Made by a program: the position numbers and the translations under genes
The notes under the pieces: model-generated
The model's database searches: none
Seen by the model: the letters and a program-made list of their open reading frames with translations, nothing else
What the model was told of the DNA's origin: nothing
Origin: Gemmatimonadota bacterium
Lineage (GTDB): Bacteria > Gemmatimonadota > Gemmatimonadetes > Gemmatimonadales > GWC2-71-9
DNA length: 64,000 nucleotides
Direction: 5' to 3'
Assembly (NCBI GenBank): GCA_022563595.1
Contig: JADFNB010000003.1
Span: forward strand, 1 to 64,000
Shown here: positions 1-7,623 of the stretch, in pieces
Layout of the letters: the number at the start of each line of letters is the position of its first letter
How positions within the stretch are numbered: position 1 is the stretch's first letter

Positions 1-833
1 CCACCGGTGTCGAGGCAGAGGCCGTCTCGAAACCGTACGAGTTCGGTGACACGCTGAACCTCGATGTGCCAGAGACCCTCAAGCGGGCGATCACACGCGC
101 GGCGAGACGGCGGAAGGATGGAAGGACGGAAGGCCGGGAAGGCACTAGAGATGACGCGAACGGTTCATCCTTCCATCGTTCCGACCTTCCATCAGCATTG
201 ATCGATATCGACTATCCGGACCTGATGGTCCATCAGGCTGAGTATCGCTCGAGCGCGGCGACCGTGCTGATGCTCGACTGCTCGCACTCGATGATTCTGT
301 ACGGCGAGGACCGCTTCACGCCCGCCAAGAAGGTATCCCTTGCGCTCACACACCTCATCCGCACCCAGTTCCCGGGCGACTCGCTCCGCGTCGTGCTGTT
401 CCACGACAGCGCGGAGGAGATTCCACTCGGCAAGCTGGCCCATGCCCAGGTAGGGCCGTATCACACCAACACGGCCGAGGGGTTGAAGCTGGCGCGGCGC
501 CTGTTGCTAGCGCAGAAGAAGGACATGCGACAGATCATCATGATCACCGACGGGAAGCCGTCGGCGCTCACGATGCCGGACGGACGGATCTACGTGAACT
601 CGATGGGGCTCGATCCCAAGATCCTCGAGGCGACATACCGCGAGGTAGCCGCTTGCCGTCGCAGCGGGATCATGATCAACACATTCATGTTGGCGCGCGA
701 GCGGTCGCTCGTGAACTTCGTGAAGCGGGTCTGCGAGATATCCAAAGGCAAAGCGTACTTCACGAACACGATGACACTGGGCCAGTTCATCCTCATGGAC
801 TTCATGAAGCGGAAGACGCGCCGGGTGGGGTAG
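1..833 (+). CDS. VWA-domain protein, 5' end outside window
   Basis: The reading frame is open to the left edge, so the first ATG in view (66) is probably internal and the N-terminus is missing. A von Willebrand A domain fills the C-terminal part: the MIDAS motif is seen as LMLDCSHSM, the later Thr as TNTAEGL and the Asp as MITDGKP. Such proteins bind a divalent metal and often work beside MoxR-type AAA ATPases, but no partner gene is visible here. The linker before the VWA domain (about 100-200) is made of a purine-rich repeat and its inverted copy, read through in frame as a charged stretch ([17 protein letters not shown]). The domain call is firm; the cellular role is unknown. Confidence 0.85.
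   Translation, partial: TGVEAEAVSKPYEFGDTLNLDVPETLKRAITRAARRRKDGRTEGREGTRDDANGSSFHRSDLPSALIDIDYPDLMVHQAEYRSSAATVLMLDCSHSMILYGEDRFTPAKKVSLALTHLIRTQFPGDSLRVVLFHDSAEEIPLGKLAHAQVGPYHTNTAEGLKLARRLLLAQKKDMRQIIMITDGKPSALTMPDGRIYVNSMGLDPKILEATYREVAACRRSGIMINTFMLARERSLVNFVKRVCEISKGKAYFTNTMTLGQFILMDFMKRKTRRVG
105..198. repeat. Inverted GGAAGGATGG-type repeat inside the VWA gene
   Basis: The left arm reads GGAAGGATGGAAGGACGGAA from about 112. The right arm (about 166-195) carries the complement, TTCATCCTTCCATCGTTCC and then GACCTTCCATC. The arms could fold as a hairpin in DNA or mRNA. The element keeps the frame and adds roughly 30 residues to the linker before the VWA domain. Similar arrays lie at 6009-6052, 6484-6537, 9607-9650 and 14024-14055. 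Confidence 0.7.
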
Positions 834-851
834 CGCAGCGGCGCGACCGTT

Positions 852-1109
852 TCAGTCTCTGAGCAGCGTCACCAACTTCCCCACGGTCTCGCGCAATACA
901 ACCGCCGGCATGCGGCAGATGAACGTCGCGCCGCGGGCGCGCCAGTCCAGTGACTTCACCTGATCCGCGAGAATCGCCCCACCGATCGCCAGTCGGTCCG
1001 GGATTAGCACTTCGAATGGATACCCCTTCACCCGGCTGGTGATAGGGCACAAGAGCGCGAGCTCTACCCGCCGGTTGCATTCGACGACTGAAGGAGAGCT
1101 AGCACAAGG
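852..1109 (-). pseudogene. mazF/pemK-type toxin remnant, N-terminus lost
   Basis: The minus strand encodes the C-terminal two thirds of a MazF/PemK-family endoribonuclease: NRRVELALLCPITSRVKGYP, then LADQVKSLDWRARGA and a typical C-terminal helix. Family members are about 105-115 residues and begin with a strand carrying the first catalytic Arg. Here the frame runs into TAG at about 1112 and no such N-terminus is found upstream. No mazE partner is visible. The rest of the gene-free stretch (834-851 and 1110-1240) shows nothing recognisable. I read this as a dead toxin gene; use of a TTG start at 1052 giving a 66-residue protein is unlikely to be functional. Confidence 0.7.
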
Positions 1110-1241
1110 CTATTCGACCAGCGCACGATTCTCCTCATAGTCGCGCTGGATCCGCGAACATGTGAAGTATTGACCCTGCCGGCACGCTAATGATGCGGTA
1201 TCGCTGGCGAAACCGCTGCAGTCTTGGGACATGCTCTCTAC

Positions 1242-1271
1242 TTGCCCCCTCGGCCGTGGAGTGTCCATACT
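1242..1271 (+). promoter_or_regulatory. Promoter of first Uma2 gene, leaderless architecture
   Basis: A -35 box TTGCCC (1242-1247), 18-nt spacer and -10 box CATACT (1266-1271) place the expected transcription start at 1278, the A of an ATG. The same block, with few changes, precedes the second Uma2 gene (1990-2019). No Shine-Dalgarno sequence is present, which fits a leaderless mRNA. Confidence 0.55.
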
Positions 1272-1277
1272 ATGGTT

Positions 1278-1826
1278 ATGCCTACCACTGAGCGCCGCTA
1301 CACGCTCGCGGAGGTGCTCGCTTTCCCCCACGACGGCAACCGCTACGAGCTGGTGGACGGGGAGTTGCTCGTGACCCCGGGACCGAGCCTGGTTCACCAG
1401 CTGGTGCTTGGTCGCCTTCATCTCGCCCTCGGACGTTACCTCGAGAACCGGCGGGGGGCCGTGCCCTTCCTGTCGCCGGCCGACATATCGTGGGACGATG
1501 AGAAGCTCGTCCAGCCAGACCTCTTCGTCGTGCCGGCCACTGAGGTCTCGCGAAGCTGGAAGACGTGCCAGACGCTCCTGCTCGCCGTAGAAGTCGTCTC
1601 GCCCGGATCCGCGCGCGGCGACCGGGTCATCAAACGCCGGTTGTACCAGCAGCAGAGGGTCGCCACCTACTGGATCGTCGATCCGGACGCCGCAGTCGTC
1701 GAGGTTTGGCACCCTGACGACGAGCGCCCGGAGATCGTCGCCGATGTCCTGAGGTGGCGCGTGGGAGACGAGGCACCGGAACTCGCCATCGATCTCGAGG
1801 AGCTGTTCACAGAACTTCCGAGCTGA
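1278..1826 (+). CDS. Uma2-family (DUF820) putative endonuclease
   Basis: This 182-residue protein has the Uma2/DUF820 layout: an N-terminal YTLAEVLAFP segment, YELVDGELLV, the PD-(D/E)XK-like core with VQPDLFVV and LLAVEVVSPGS, then a conserved YWIVDPD strand and a short C-terminal strand pair. The acidic residues of QPDL, the Glu of AVEV and the following basic helix (RVIKRRLY) are the presumed nuclease site. Uma2 proteins are multicopy in many free-living bacteria and their substrates are unknown. An in-frame ATG six bases upstream (1272) is also possible, but the promoter spacing favours 1278. It is a close paralogue of the next gene. Confidence 0.85.
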   Translation: MPTTERRYTLAEVLAFPHDGNRYELVDGELLVTPGPSLVHQLVLGRLHLALGRYLENRRGAVPFLSPADISWDDEKLVQPDLFVVPATEVSRSWKTCQTLLLAVEVVSPGSARGDRVIKRRLYQQQRVATYWIVDPDAAVVEVWHPDDERPEIVADVLRWRVGDEAPELAIDLEELFTELPS

Positions 1827-1847
1827 CCCGGTGGCAGCAGACTACAT

Positions 1848-1877
1848 GAGATCCTTCGCTTCGTTCGGGATGACAGG
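1848..1877. repeat. Interspersed short repeat (GAGATCCTTCGCTTCG type)
   Basis: The intergenic segment GAGATCCTTCGCTTCG followed by TTCGGGATGACAGG resembles a short motif that I recall being scattered in many bacterial genomes as GATCCTTCGCTTCGCTCAGGATGACA-like copies. Only one copy is visible here. Its role is unknown. Confidence 0.35.
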
Positions 1878-1989
1878 ATTCACAGGATGACGGGGCCCGC
1901 AGCGTAACTCGCAATCGATTCGCCTACCACGCACACAATTGATGCAGGCTTCGCCGAGGCCCGCCAGCATGCTCCGGCATGCACCCTAC

Positions 1990-2019
1990 TTGCCCCCTCG
2001 GCCGAGGAGATTCCATACT
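1990..2019 (+). promoter_or_regulatory. Promoter of second Uma2 gene, leaderless architecture
   Basis: TTGCCC (1990-1995), an 18-nt spacer and CATACT (2014-2019) repeat the layout upstream of the first copy. The predicted start of transcription at 2026 coincides exactly with an ATG. The upstream sequence CTACTTGCCCCCTCGGCCG is identical in both copies, so the promoter was duplicated with the gene or has been kept by selection. Confidence 0.55.
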
Positions 2020-2025
2020 ATGGGT

Positions 2026-2577
2026 ATGCCCGACACCACCCACCGCTACACCGTCGACGAGGTGCTTGCCTTCCCCAGCGACGGGAACCGCTACGAACTG
2101 GTGGACGGCGAACTGCTTGTGACGCCGGCACCGGGACCCGTCCATCAGCACGTCGTGAGTCGGCTACAGACCTACGTCTCTGCATACCTGGACGAACACG
2201 CCGCGGAACTCGAGGCCATCGTGTCGCCAGCGGACATCACCTGGGGACAGGACCGGCTCGTGCAGCCCGATCTCTTCGTCATCCCCACCACCGAAATCAG
2301 CCGCGACTGGGGCACGTACGTGACGCTGGTGCTCGCGGTCGAGGTCCTGTCGCCGAGTTCGGGACACGCGGACCGGGTGGTGAAGCGGCGCTTGTACCAG
2401 GAGCGGAATGTTGGGACATACTGGGTCGTCGACCCCGACGCGCGACTCGTCGAAGTGTGGCGTCCCGACGAGGAACGCCCCGAGATCGTGACTGAGGTGC
2501 TCACCTGGCGCGCGGCCCCGGAGGCACCCGACCTGACGATCCGTCTCGAGCAGCTGTTCGCGAATCTTGCCGGCTAA
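2026..2577 (+). CDS. Uma2-family (DUF820) putative endonuclease, second copy
   Basis: At 183 residues this has the same order of motifs as its upstream paralogue: YTVDEVLAFPSDGNRYELVD, VQPDLFVIPTTE, LVLAVEVLSPSS, RVVKRRLYQE, YWVVDPDARLVEVW. All presumed PD-(D/E)XK residues are kept, so it looks intact. As with copy one, an ATG six bases upstream (2020) is possible but the promoter points to 2026. A third, 3'-only copy lies at 2811-3002, so this family has expanded locally. Function is unknown beyond the nuclease-like fold. Confidence 0.85.
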   Translation: MPDTTHRYTVDEVLAFPSDGNRYELVDGELLVTPAPGPVHQHVVSRLQTYVSAYLDEHAAELEAIVSPADITWGQDRLVQPDLFVIPTTEISRDWGTYVTLVLAVEVLSPSSGHADRVVKRRLYQERNVGTYWVVDPDARLVEVWRPDEERPEIVTEVLTWRAAPEAPDLTIRLEQLFANLAG

Positions 2578-2643
2578 GGTGACCGAGGGGGGGTCCGCGG
2601 TGTGAACCCGCGGGTCGGCTCGGCCGCTCGAACCGACTGCGCT

Positions 2644-2687
2644 TGCCGGTTCACCGGCAGAGCTGAGCGGCGGTCTTACACCGCCGC
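2644..2687. repeat. Two tandem short palindromes
   Basis: TGCCGGTTCACCGGCA (2644-2659) and GCGGCGGT-CTTAC-ACCGCCGC (2667-2687) are two perfect hairpins seven bases apart, just after the second Uma2 gene. No T-run follows, so they are not classic intrinsic terminators. They may stabilise the 3' end of the mRNA or be a REP-like pair. Confidence 0.5.
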
Positions 2688-2701
2688 GTTGCGGTTGCAC
2701 G

Positions 2702-2820
2702 TCAATCGCCGACGATCTCGTAGAGCCCTTCAACCGCCTGGGACAGCTCCTCGGGAGACACGTGTCCAATGCGCCGCCCGAGCCGGACGGTGGCGAGCGT
2801 CCTGACCTGGCTCATCTTGA
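2702..2820 (-). pseudogene. mazF-type toxin 3' fragment
   Basis: Reading the minus strand from 2820 gives KMSQVRTLATVRLGRRIG then HVSPEELSQAVEGLYEIVGD and a stop. This is the C-terminal third of a MazF-family toxin of the subgroup with a SQIRTLDKRRLGRRIG signature. The rest of the gene is absent: at about 2815 the sequence changes into the 3' part of an Uma2 gene on the other strand. This is a different MazF subgroup from the remnant at 852-1109. Confidence 0.65.
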
Positions 2821-3002
2821 GCCAGGAGCGCCGCGTCGCGACCTACTGGGTCGTCGACATCGACGCGGGTATGGTCGAGGTGTGGCATCCTGCCGACGAA
2901 CGACCCGAAATCGCGACCGACATGCTGACCTGGCACGTGCGGCACGGGTCGGAGGAGCTGCGCATCGACCTGGCGGAACTGTTCTCGAATCTGCCGCAGT
3001 GA
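2811..3002 (+). pseudogene. Uma2-family gene, 3' fragment
   Basis: The frame encodes only the C-terminal third of an Uma2 protein: SQERRVATYWVVDIDAGMVE, then a HPADERPEI segment and a final LAELFSNLPQ that matches the C-termini of the two complete copies. The nuclease core is missing and the upstream sequence is an antisense mazF fragment, so the junction near 2815 is a deletion or recombination scar. No convincing start codon is present. Confidence 0.7.
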
Positions 3003-3014
3003 TGCCGCCCGCTC

Positions 3015-3599
<585 letters not shown>

Positions 3600-3649
3600 G
3601 ATGGCCTCCGAGCAACTTCTCCGCGGAAATATACCACCCACCGTCCGGG

Positions 3650-4145
3650 CTAGCGCCCGGCACGCCGCCGCTTCTCTGCCCCCGCCAACCGATCGGCCAA
3701 CCGGATAGGCTCGGGCAAGCGATACTTCACCGCGCACGCCATCACCAGCCGCTCCGCGCTTGCCAGATCGATGAGGTGACCGACGCTGACGTATACAGGG
3801 TTGATCCCGTCCCGCGTGCGTAACACCGTTCCGACCCGTTCGTGCCCATCACACATGAGCGCGTCCGGTGATGCGCGTAGCTTGCGCAGCGCGGCCAACA
3901 CCGCGGGCGCCTCGCGAAACGACAGTAAACCGGGAACGTTAGGGAAAGGTGAGCCAGCGCAACGCGGTCCGCTGTTCCACGACCTCCGCGCGCTCGACGT
4001 TCCACACCACCGCGTCGGCAATGCACCAATCACCGTTCGCCGAGAACGCCGCGTCCAACCCCGCCGCGAGACGCGGTGCAATGGGTAGGACCGTCTCACG
4101 GACACGGGCCGCAAGCTCACTCTGAATCGCGATCGCCTGCTTCAC
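3650..4145 (-). pseudogene. nfi: Endonuclease V gene, frameshifted and internally deleted
   Basis: From a GTG at 4145 one frame gives the start of endonuclease V (KQAIAIQSELAARVRE, then LAAGLDAAFSANG with the first catalytic Asp). Near 3945 the frame must shift to continue into PNVPGLLSFREAPAVLAALR, which carries the catalytic Glu. The sequence then jumps from MCDGH (third acidic residue) straight to TVLRTRDGINPVYVSVGH and ends RYRLPEP-like. Relative to the family about 60 residues are absent, including the HP-rich and PTIG-AKS segments. With one frameshift and this deletion the deoxyinosine-repair enzyme cannot be made. A sequencing error could explain the shift but not the deletion. Confidence 0.8.
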
Positions 4146-4180
4146 TGTAACCGCCCAGCGGTGCGGCGCGCAAGAGAGTC

Positions 4181-4975
4181 TCATGCGGCCAGCGCGATCA
4201 GCTCGGCATGATGGATGGCGATTCCGCCGCTGAACCTGGAACTCATCTGCTGCACGATGAAGCCGCGCCGCGTCAGGGCATGCTCGAACTCTCCAGCGGT
4301 GATCCACGGGGTGATCGATCTCGCGATGTATCCGTACGCCTCGGGTTCTCGATGCCACAGCCAGCCGTACAGGCGGCCGGCGACTGTGAGGTACAAAGGG
4401 AATAGCAGCTTCCAGGGATGTCTGGTGGGCTTGAAGAAGTCGAGACTGAGCAGCACACCCTCCGGCCGCAGCACCCGCCCGATCTCGTCGATCGCCCGCC
4501 CGTAGTCGGGTGTGTTCCGGAACCCGTAACCTACGGTGACCACATCCACCGAACTGCGCGGCAACGGGATGGCCATCATGTCCCCGCGCACCCAACGCAC
4601 GTTCACCACGCCGGCCGCGCGACATCGATCCTGGGCAACGTCCAACATGCGCGGCGCCGCGTCGATCCCGATCACCTTCACCGCCAGGCCACACCTCTGA
4701 CCCACCGCCAGCGCGAGATCGCCGGTGCCGCAAGCGAGATCCAATACGGTGCCGCCGTGCGCGACGGAGGCCACCACCCGATCGACCATCTCGCGCTTCC
4801 ACCCACGATCCATCCCGAAGGAGAACCACCGCGTGAACCGGTCGTACCGCCGGGCGACTGCGTCGAACAGTGTCGTGACGTAACGCTGTTTGATCGTGGG
4901 ATCGCGCAGGTGGGCGTCGAGGTCCAGGTCGCGAAGCGAGCGTATGGGCGATCGAGTGCGGCGGTTTCTGGTCAC
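4181..4975 (-). CDS. menG: UbiE/MenG-family quinone C-methyltransferase
   Basis: This class I SAM methyltransferase of 264 residues has motif I VLDLACGTGDLA (77-88), an acidic post-I loop (VIGIDAAPRMLD), the MenG/UbiE signature GYGFRNTPDYGRAIDEIGRV and LSLDFFKPTRHPWK. It methylates demethylmenaquinone (or the ubiquinone precursor) in the last step of quinone synthesis at the membrane. menH at 22689-23522 supports menaquinone as the product. The GTG start overlaps the stop of the nucleotidyltransferase gene by four bases (GTGA), implying translational coupling to a pair that looks unrelated. The N-terminal ~30 residues are longer than usual, so a start further in is possible. Confidence 0.88.
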   Translation of the reverse strand: MTRNRRTRSPIRSLRDLDLDAHLRDPTIKQRYVTTLFDAVARRYDRFTRWFSFGMDRGWKREMVDRVVASVAHGGTVLDLACGTGDLALAVGQRCGLAVKVIGIDAAPRMLDVAQDRCRAAGVVNVRWVRGDMMAIPLPRSSVDVVTVGYGFRNTPDYGRAIDEIGRVLRPEGVLLSLDFFKPTRHPWKLLFPLYLTVAGRLYGWLWHREPEAYGYIARSITPWITAGEFEHALTRRGFIVQQMSSRFSGGIAIHHAELIALAA

Positions 4976-5463
4976 GACTTTCGTTGCCCTCGTTCCCGTG
5001 TCTCCAAAAGGGCCTCGAGTTCGGGAAGCTGATTCCGGTCTCTGGGCCGCCCCGCCCCGCGCTTCCCCGCAACCAGAGCCGGAAGGTCCAGAACCTGGAA
5101 TCGGGTGCCCCCAATCTCCATTGGGACCGAATGCGCAAGTACGTCTGAGAAGTCACCCACACCACTCACCGAGTCCATGACGTCGAGATCGCCGAGTGCC
5201 GTCGTCAGGGTGAGAACATGCGAGGCAGCGAGCGTGCGCGCGTCCATCGTAAAGGGCAGGCCCGGTTCGACACCGCGAAGGTACGCGTTCCAACACTTCA
5301 GCATAGCAGCAAGGCGTTCTCGGTTCTTCATGGCAGGATCGTAGCAGATGTCGAGGTCGAACGTCGCGCGCGCGGATCCGTGGAGGTTTGCCGCTACGCC
5401 GCCGATCACGACGAACCGCACCTCCGCAGCGACGAGCGTCTCGATCTGGCTGCGATACAACAT
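4972..5463 (-). CDS. Nucleotidyltransferase-fold protein, second gene of an HTH-NTase pair
   Basis: A 163-residue protein with a minimal nucleotidyltransferase site: VVIGGVAANLHGSARATFDL continues to DLDIC, so the Gly-Gly and the Asp pair D36/D38 are present. The C-terminal part resembles the DUF6036/AbiEii-like group of stand-alone NTases. The ATG follows the stop of the upstream HTH-like gene with no gap (TAG then ATG), so the two are coupled. NTase plus small DNA-binding partner is the layout of several toxin-antitoxin modules, in which the NTase modifies tRNA or a partner protein. Which role applies here is inference. Confidence 0.8.
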   Translation of the reverse strand: MLYRSQIETLVAAEVRFVVIGGVAANLHGSARATFDLDICYDPAMKNRERLAAMLKCWNAYLRGVEPGLPFTMDARTLAASHVLTLTTALGDLDVMDSVSGVGDFSDVLAHSVPMEIGGTRFQVLDLPALVAGKRGAGRPRDRNQLPELEALLETRERGQRKS

Positions 5464-5955
5464 CTATTCGACGACCCGCACGGATTTCAGGAACTCCACG
5501 GCCTCCTCCAATCGCCGTAACCGCTCCTCCGGCGTCAACTTCAGCGATTCCACCAGCAGACTCACGTCTATGCCGTACCATTCCGCCAGCGCGACGCCCC
5601 TTAGGTCATGCTGCCACCGCCGGCCGCGTCGCTTTTCCGCATAGAAGGTGCGCGAGAGCGAGAGCCGCACCGAGAAGTCCGAGAGAAACCGCTCGAGATC
5701 GACGACCACCCTGCCTACGCCGTTGGATCCCTCGTGCTCCCACGTCCTGCGTGCCGGCCAGCACGCCAGCGCCGGCTCGGCAAGCGGATAGCCCCGCACC
5801 AGCGGGATGGCAAACTCGTCCTTCAACATCTTGGCGAAGGCGAGGCGCCGCGCGCCCTCAACGGTGTACCGCGGTGCGAGGCCGAGCACTGCAAACGCGT
5901 TCTGGACCCACCGCTTCTGCGCACCGACGGCGGTGGCGAACTGGCCGAGGGTCAT
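5464..5955 (-). CDS. HTH-like protein, first gene of an HTH-NTase pair
   Basis: This 163-residue protein starts MTLGQFATAVGAQKRWVQNA, which looks like a MerR-type winged-helix start (a domain that selects DNA or reads a partner). The middle is basic and Trp-rich, and the C-terminus has a helical LTPEERLRRLEEAVEFLK segment. I do not recognise a named family. Its position before an NTase gene, the stop/start junction with that gene, and a palindrome over its own promoter (5956-5982) suggest an autoregulating antitoxin-like protein. Confidence 0.7.
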   Translation of the reverse strand: MTLGQFATAVGAQKRWVQNAFAVLGLAPRYTVEGARRLAFAKMLKDEFAIPLVRGYPLAEPALACWPARRTWEHEGSNGVGRVVVDLERFLSDFSVRLSLSRTFYAEKRRGRRWQHDLRGVALAEWYGIDVSLLVESLKLTPEERLRRLEEAVEFLKSVRVVE

Positions 5956-5990
5956 AAATAGATATAGTTACAATATCTTATTGAATCAAG
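5956..5990 (-). promoter_or_regulatory. Promoter and palindromic operator of the HTH-NTase pair
   Basis: On the minus strand TTGATT, a 17-nt spacer and TATATC form a good promoter in an otherwise GC-rich region. It ends five bases before the ATG at 5955, so the mRNA would be leaderless or nearly so. The same DNA is an imperfect palindrome, AATAAGATAT-N7-ATATCTATTT (5956-5982), covering the -10 box. That fits autorepression by the first protein. Confidence 0.6.
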
Positions 5991-6008
5991 GGTGCTGGTG
6001 AAGGTATG

Positions 6009-6052
6009 GGGCGGAAGATGGAAAGATGGAAGGGTGGAACGGTCAAGATGGC
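6009..6052. repeat. GGAAGATGGAAAGATGG repeat array, left flank of four-helix-bundle gene
   Basis: Tandem, slightly varied GATGGAA-type units (GGAAGATGGAAAGATGGAAG, then GGTGGAAC) end at the 3' end of the four-helix-bundle gene. The complementary array lies at 6484-6537 on the other side of that gene, in opposite orientation, so the gene sits between inverted repeats. Confidence 0.7.
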
Positions 6053-6410
6053 GGTGACCGCTTCTGGAGCGATGTGTAGAGGTTCCACGTGAGCTTCCCC
6101 GCTTTGTCGCGCAGGGCATTCAATTCCTGCCATGCAGTCACGGAGATGTACTCGAGGTCCTTTCGAGCAGCAGCAGATAGGAGAGTTCGGAGAGCGAGCG
6201 CAGCGCGATGTTGAGAAAGCGGCAGTAATCGCGTGGTCCCCGCGTCGCTGATCCTTCCGCGATGTTCGCGGCGGCCGATACGGCGGCGCGCCGGGCCTGC
6301 GAGATCAAGCCATACAGTTCGTGGTGAGGGAACTCGGCCGTGGTCTTGTACACGGCCAGCGCCAGCGCGTGGCAGTCACGCCAGGCCCGCAGTCCCTCAT
6401 AGGACATCAT
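6043..6410 (-). pseudogene. Four-helix-bundle (S23/IVP-type) protein gene with one frameshift
   Basis: From ATG 6410 the frame encodes MSYEGLRAWRDCHALALAVY, then ISQARRAAVSAAANIAEGS and FLNIALRSLSELSYLLLL, the signature of the four-helix-bundle family first known from 23S rRNA intervening sequences. After a CTGCTGCTGCTCGAAAGGAC stretch near 6170 the frame ends early, but the expected last helix (LEYISVTAWQELNALRDKAG to LQKRSPPS) continues in another frame to TGA at 6043. One lost base, perhaps a G in AGGGAC, explains this. It is either a recent mutation or a sequence error. The function of free-standing members is unknown. Confidence 0.75.
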
Positions 6411-6483
6411 ACGGTGAGTAGGTAGCTGGTGTGATCGGCGGGCCATAGGCACCTTGCCGCGGCCCGTATCATTCCTCTGCGTC

Positions 6484-6537
6484 ACCCTTCCACCCTTCCA
6501 TCATTCCATCATCCCATCTTCATTATTCCATCTTCCA
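6484..6537. repeat. TTCCATC repeat array, right flank of four-helix-bundle gene
   Basis: The array reads ACCCTTCCACCCTTCCATCA, then further TTCCATC/TCCCATCTTC units. It is the reverse complement of the type at 6009-6052. It overlaps the last codons of the next minus-strand gene (stop at 6523), so part of it is translated as that protein's C-terminus. Confidence 0.7.
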
Positions 6538-7623
6538 AAACACGATTCCCCCCGCCTGCTTCCCGACATCGGCCGCCGCTACCCTCTCGTACGATCGCAG
6601 ATCGATCACGTCCACCCCACCCGGCTCCCCACCTATTCCCTCGACGCTGATGAACGCGTAGCGTCCGTCGGGCGAGACCGCCACGCCGTGCGTCACGCGC
6701 CGCGTGCTGGGGACGAGCGCGATCCGCTCGCCGGTCTCGAGATCCCACACGCCGACCTCGCCGCTGCCCTTCTGGGTGACCACGAGACGCCGGCCGTCGG
6801 GTGTGATATCGGCGTTGTACGGCGCGCGCGGGGCGTCCCAGCGGCGCGTGATCTTCCACGCGGCGCGATCGATCTCGACGATCTCGTCGCTCTTGTTACA
6901 CATGACGTAGATGCGCTCCCCGTCCGGCGTCGGCGTAGCCCAGGTGGGAGAACAACGCCCGTGGGGCGGTCCGACATCGAGTGTTCGGCTCAACGCGACG
7001 TCCTCGACGTCGATCTCGACGAGTCTGTCGTCCACCATGCACGTGGAGTAGTGTCGCCGGCCGTCGGGGCTGAGTCGCGAGCCGTGCGGCATGGTGCACG
7101 TCTCGATCCGCTCGATCTCGGTCATGGTCTCGATGTCGACGACCGAGACAGTGCTGGGCACGTGCTCGCCATGGAAGTTGGCGTTCACCACGAACGCGAG
7201 CCCACCGAGCGGAGAGACGACTATGGTCGCAGGAAACAGGCCGAGCCCTACCCTGCCCTCGAGGGTGTCGGCACCAGTGCGGTACTTGAGCAGCGTTCCG
7301 AACGGGAACCCATGGCCGAGCGTAAGGTACCAGTGCGAGCCGTCGGGATCGATGCCGATCCCGTGCGGGCCTTCCATCTCGGCGGGATAGAAACCGACGG
7401 GGATGACTTTCTCGACCGCGAGATCGCCACCGGGCGTGAACCGCATGAGCGAGACTTCGTCAGCCGACTCGGATGCGACGTAGAAGAGGTACGAAGGCTG
7501 CTGCGCGTGCGCCTGTGAGGCGGCGACGAGCACGGATAGCACCACGCTCGCGCTGATCACCACGGCACGACAGGCTGCCATGGGCCGGTCCACCTGTGCG
7601 CCCGTCCGCCTCACCCTCTTCAT
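6523..7623 (-). CDS. Secreted YncE-like beta-propeller protein
   Basis: The 366-residue protein has an N-terminal signal peptide (hydrophobic run about residues 17-35, ending SQAHAQQ) followed by about seven propeller blades with repeats of the type SPDGRRHYSTC, TPDGERIYVMC, TPDGRRLVVT and SPDGRYAFISVEG. YncE/40-residue-repeat propellers are exported binding proteins; no catalytic residue is evident. ATG 7623 overlaps the TGA of the upstream gene (ATGA), so the two secreted proteins are translated together and probably act together. The last codons fall in the repeat array beginning at 6484. Confidence 0.85.
   Translation of the reverse strand: MKRVRRTGAQVDRPMAACRAVVISASVVLSVLVAASQAHAQQPSYLFYVASESADEVSLMRFTPGGDLAVEKVIPVGFYPAEMEGPHGIGIDPDGSHWYLTLGHGFPFGTLLKYRTGADTLEGRVGLGLFPATIVVSPLGGLAFVVNANFHGEHVPSTVSVVDIETMTEIERIETCTMPHGSRLSPDGRRHYSTCMVDDRLVEIDVEDVALSRTLDVGPPHGRCSPTWATPTPDGERIYVMCNKSDEIVEIDRAAWKITRRWDAPRAPYNADITPDGRRLVVTQKGSGEVGVWDLETGERIALVPSTRRVTHGVAVSPDGRYAFISVEGIGGEPGGVDVIDLRSYERVAAADVGKQAGGIVFWKME

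Noticed and set aside
3939-5165. 408-codon open frame on the minus strand spanning menG
   Set aside because: Only its last ~70 codons are meaningful, as the start of the endonuclease V pseudogene; the rest is out of frame with menG.
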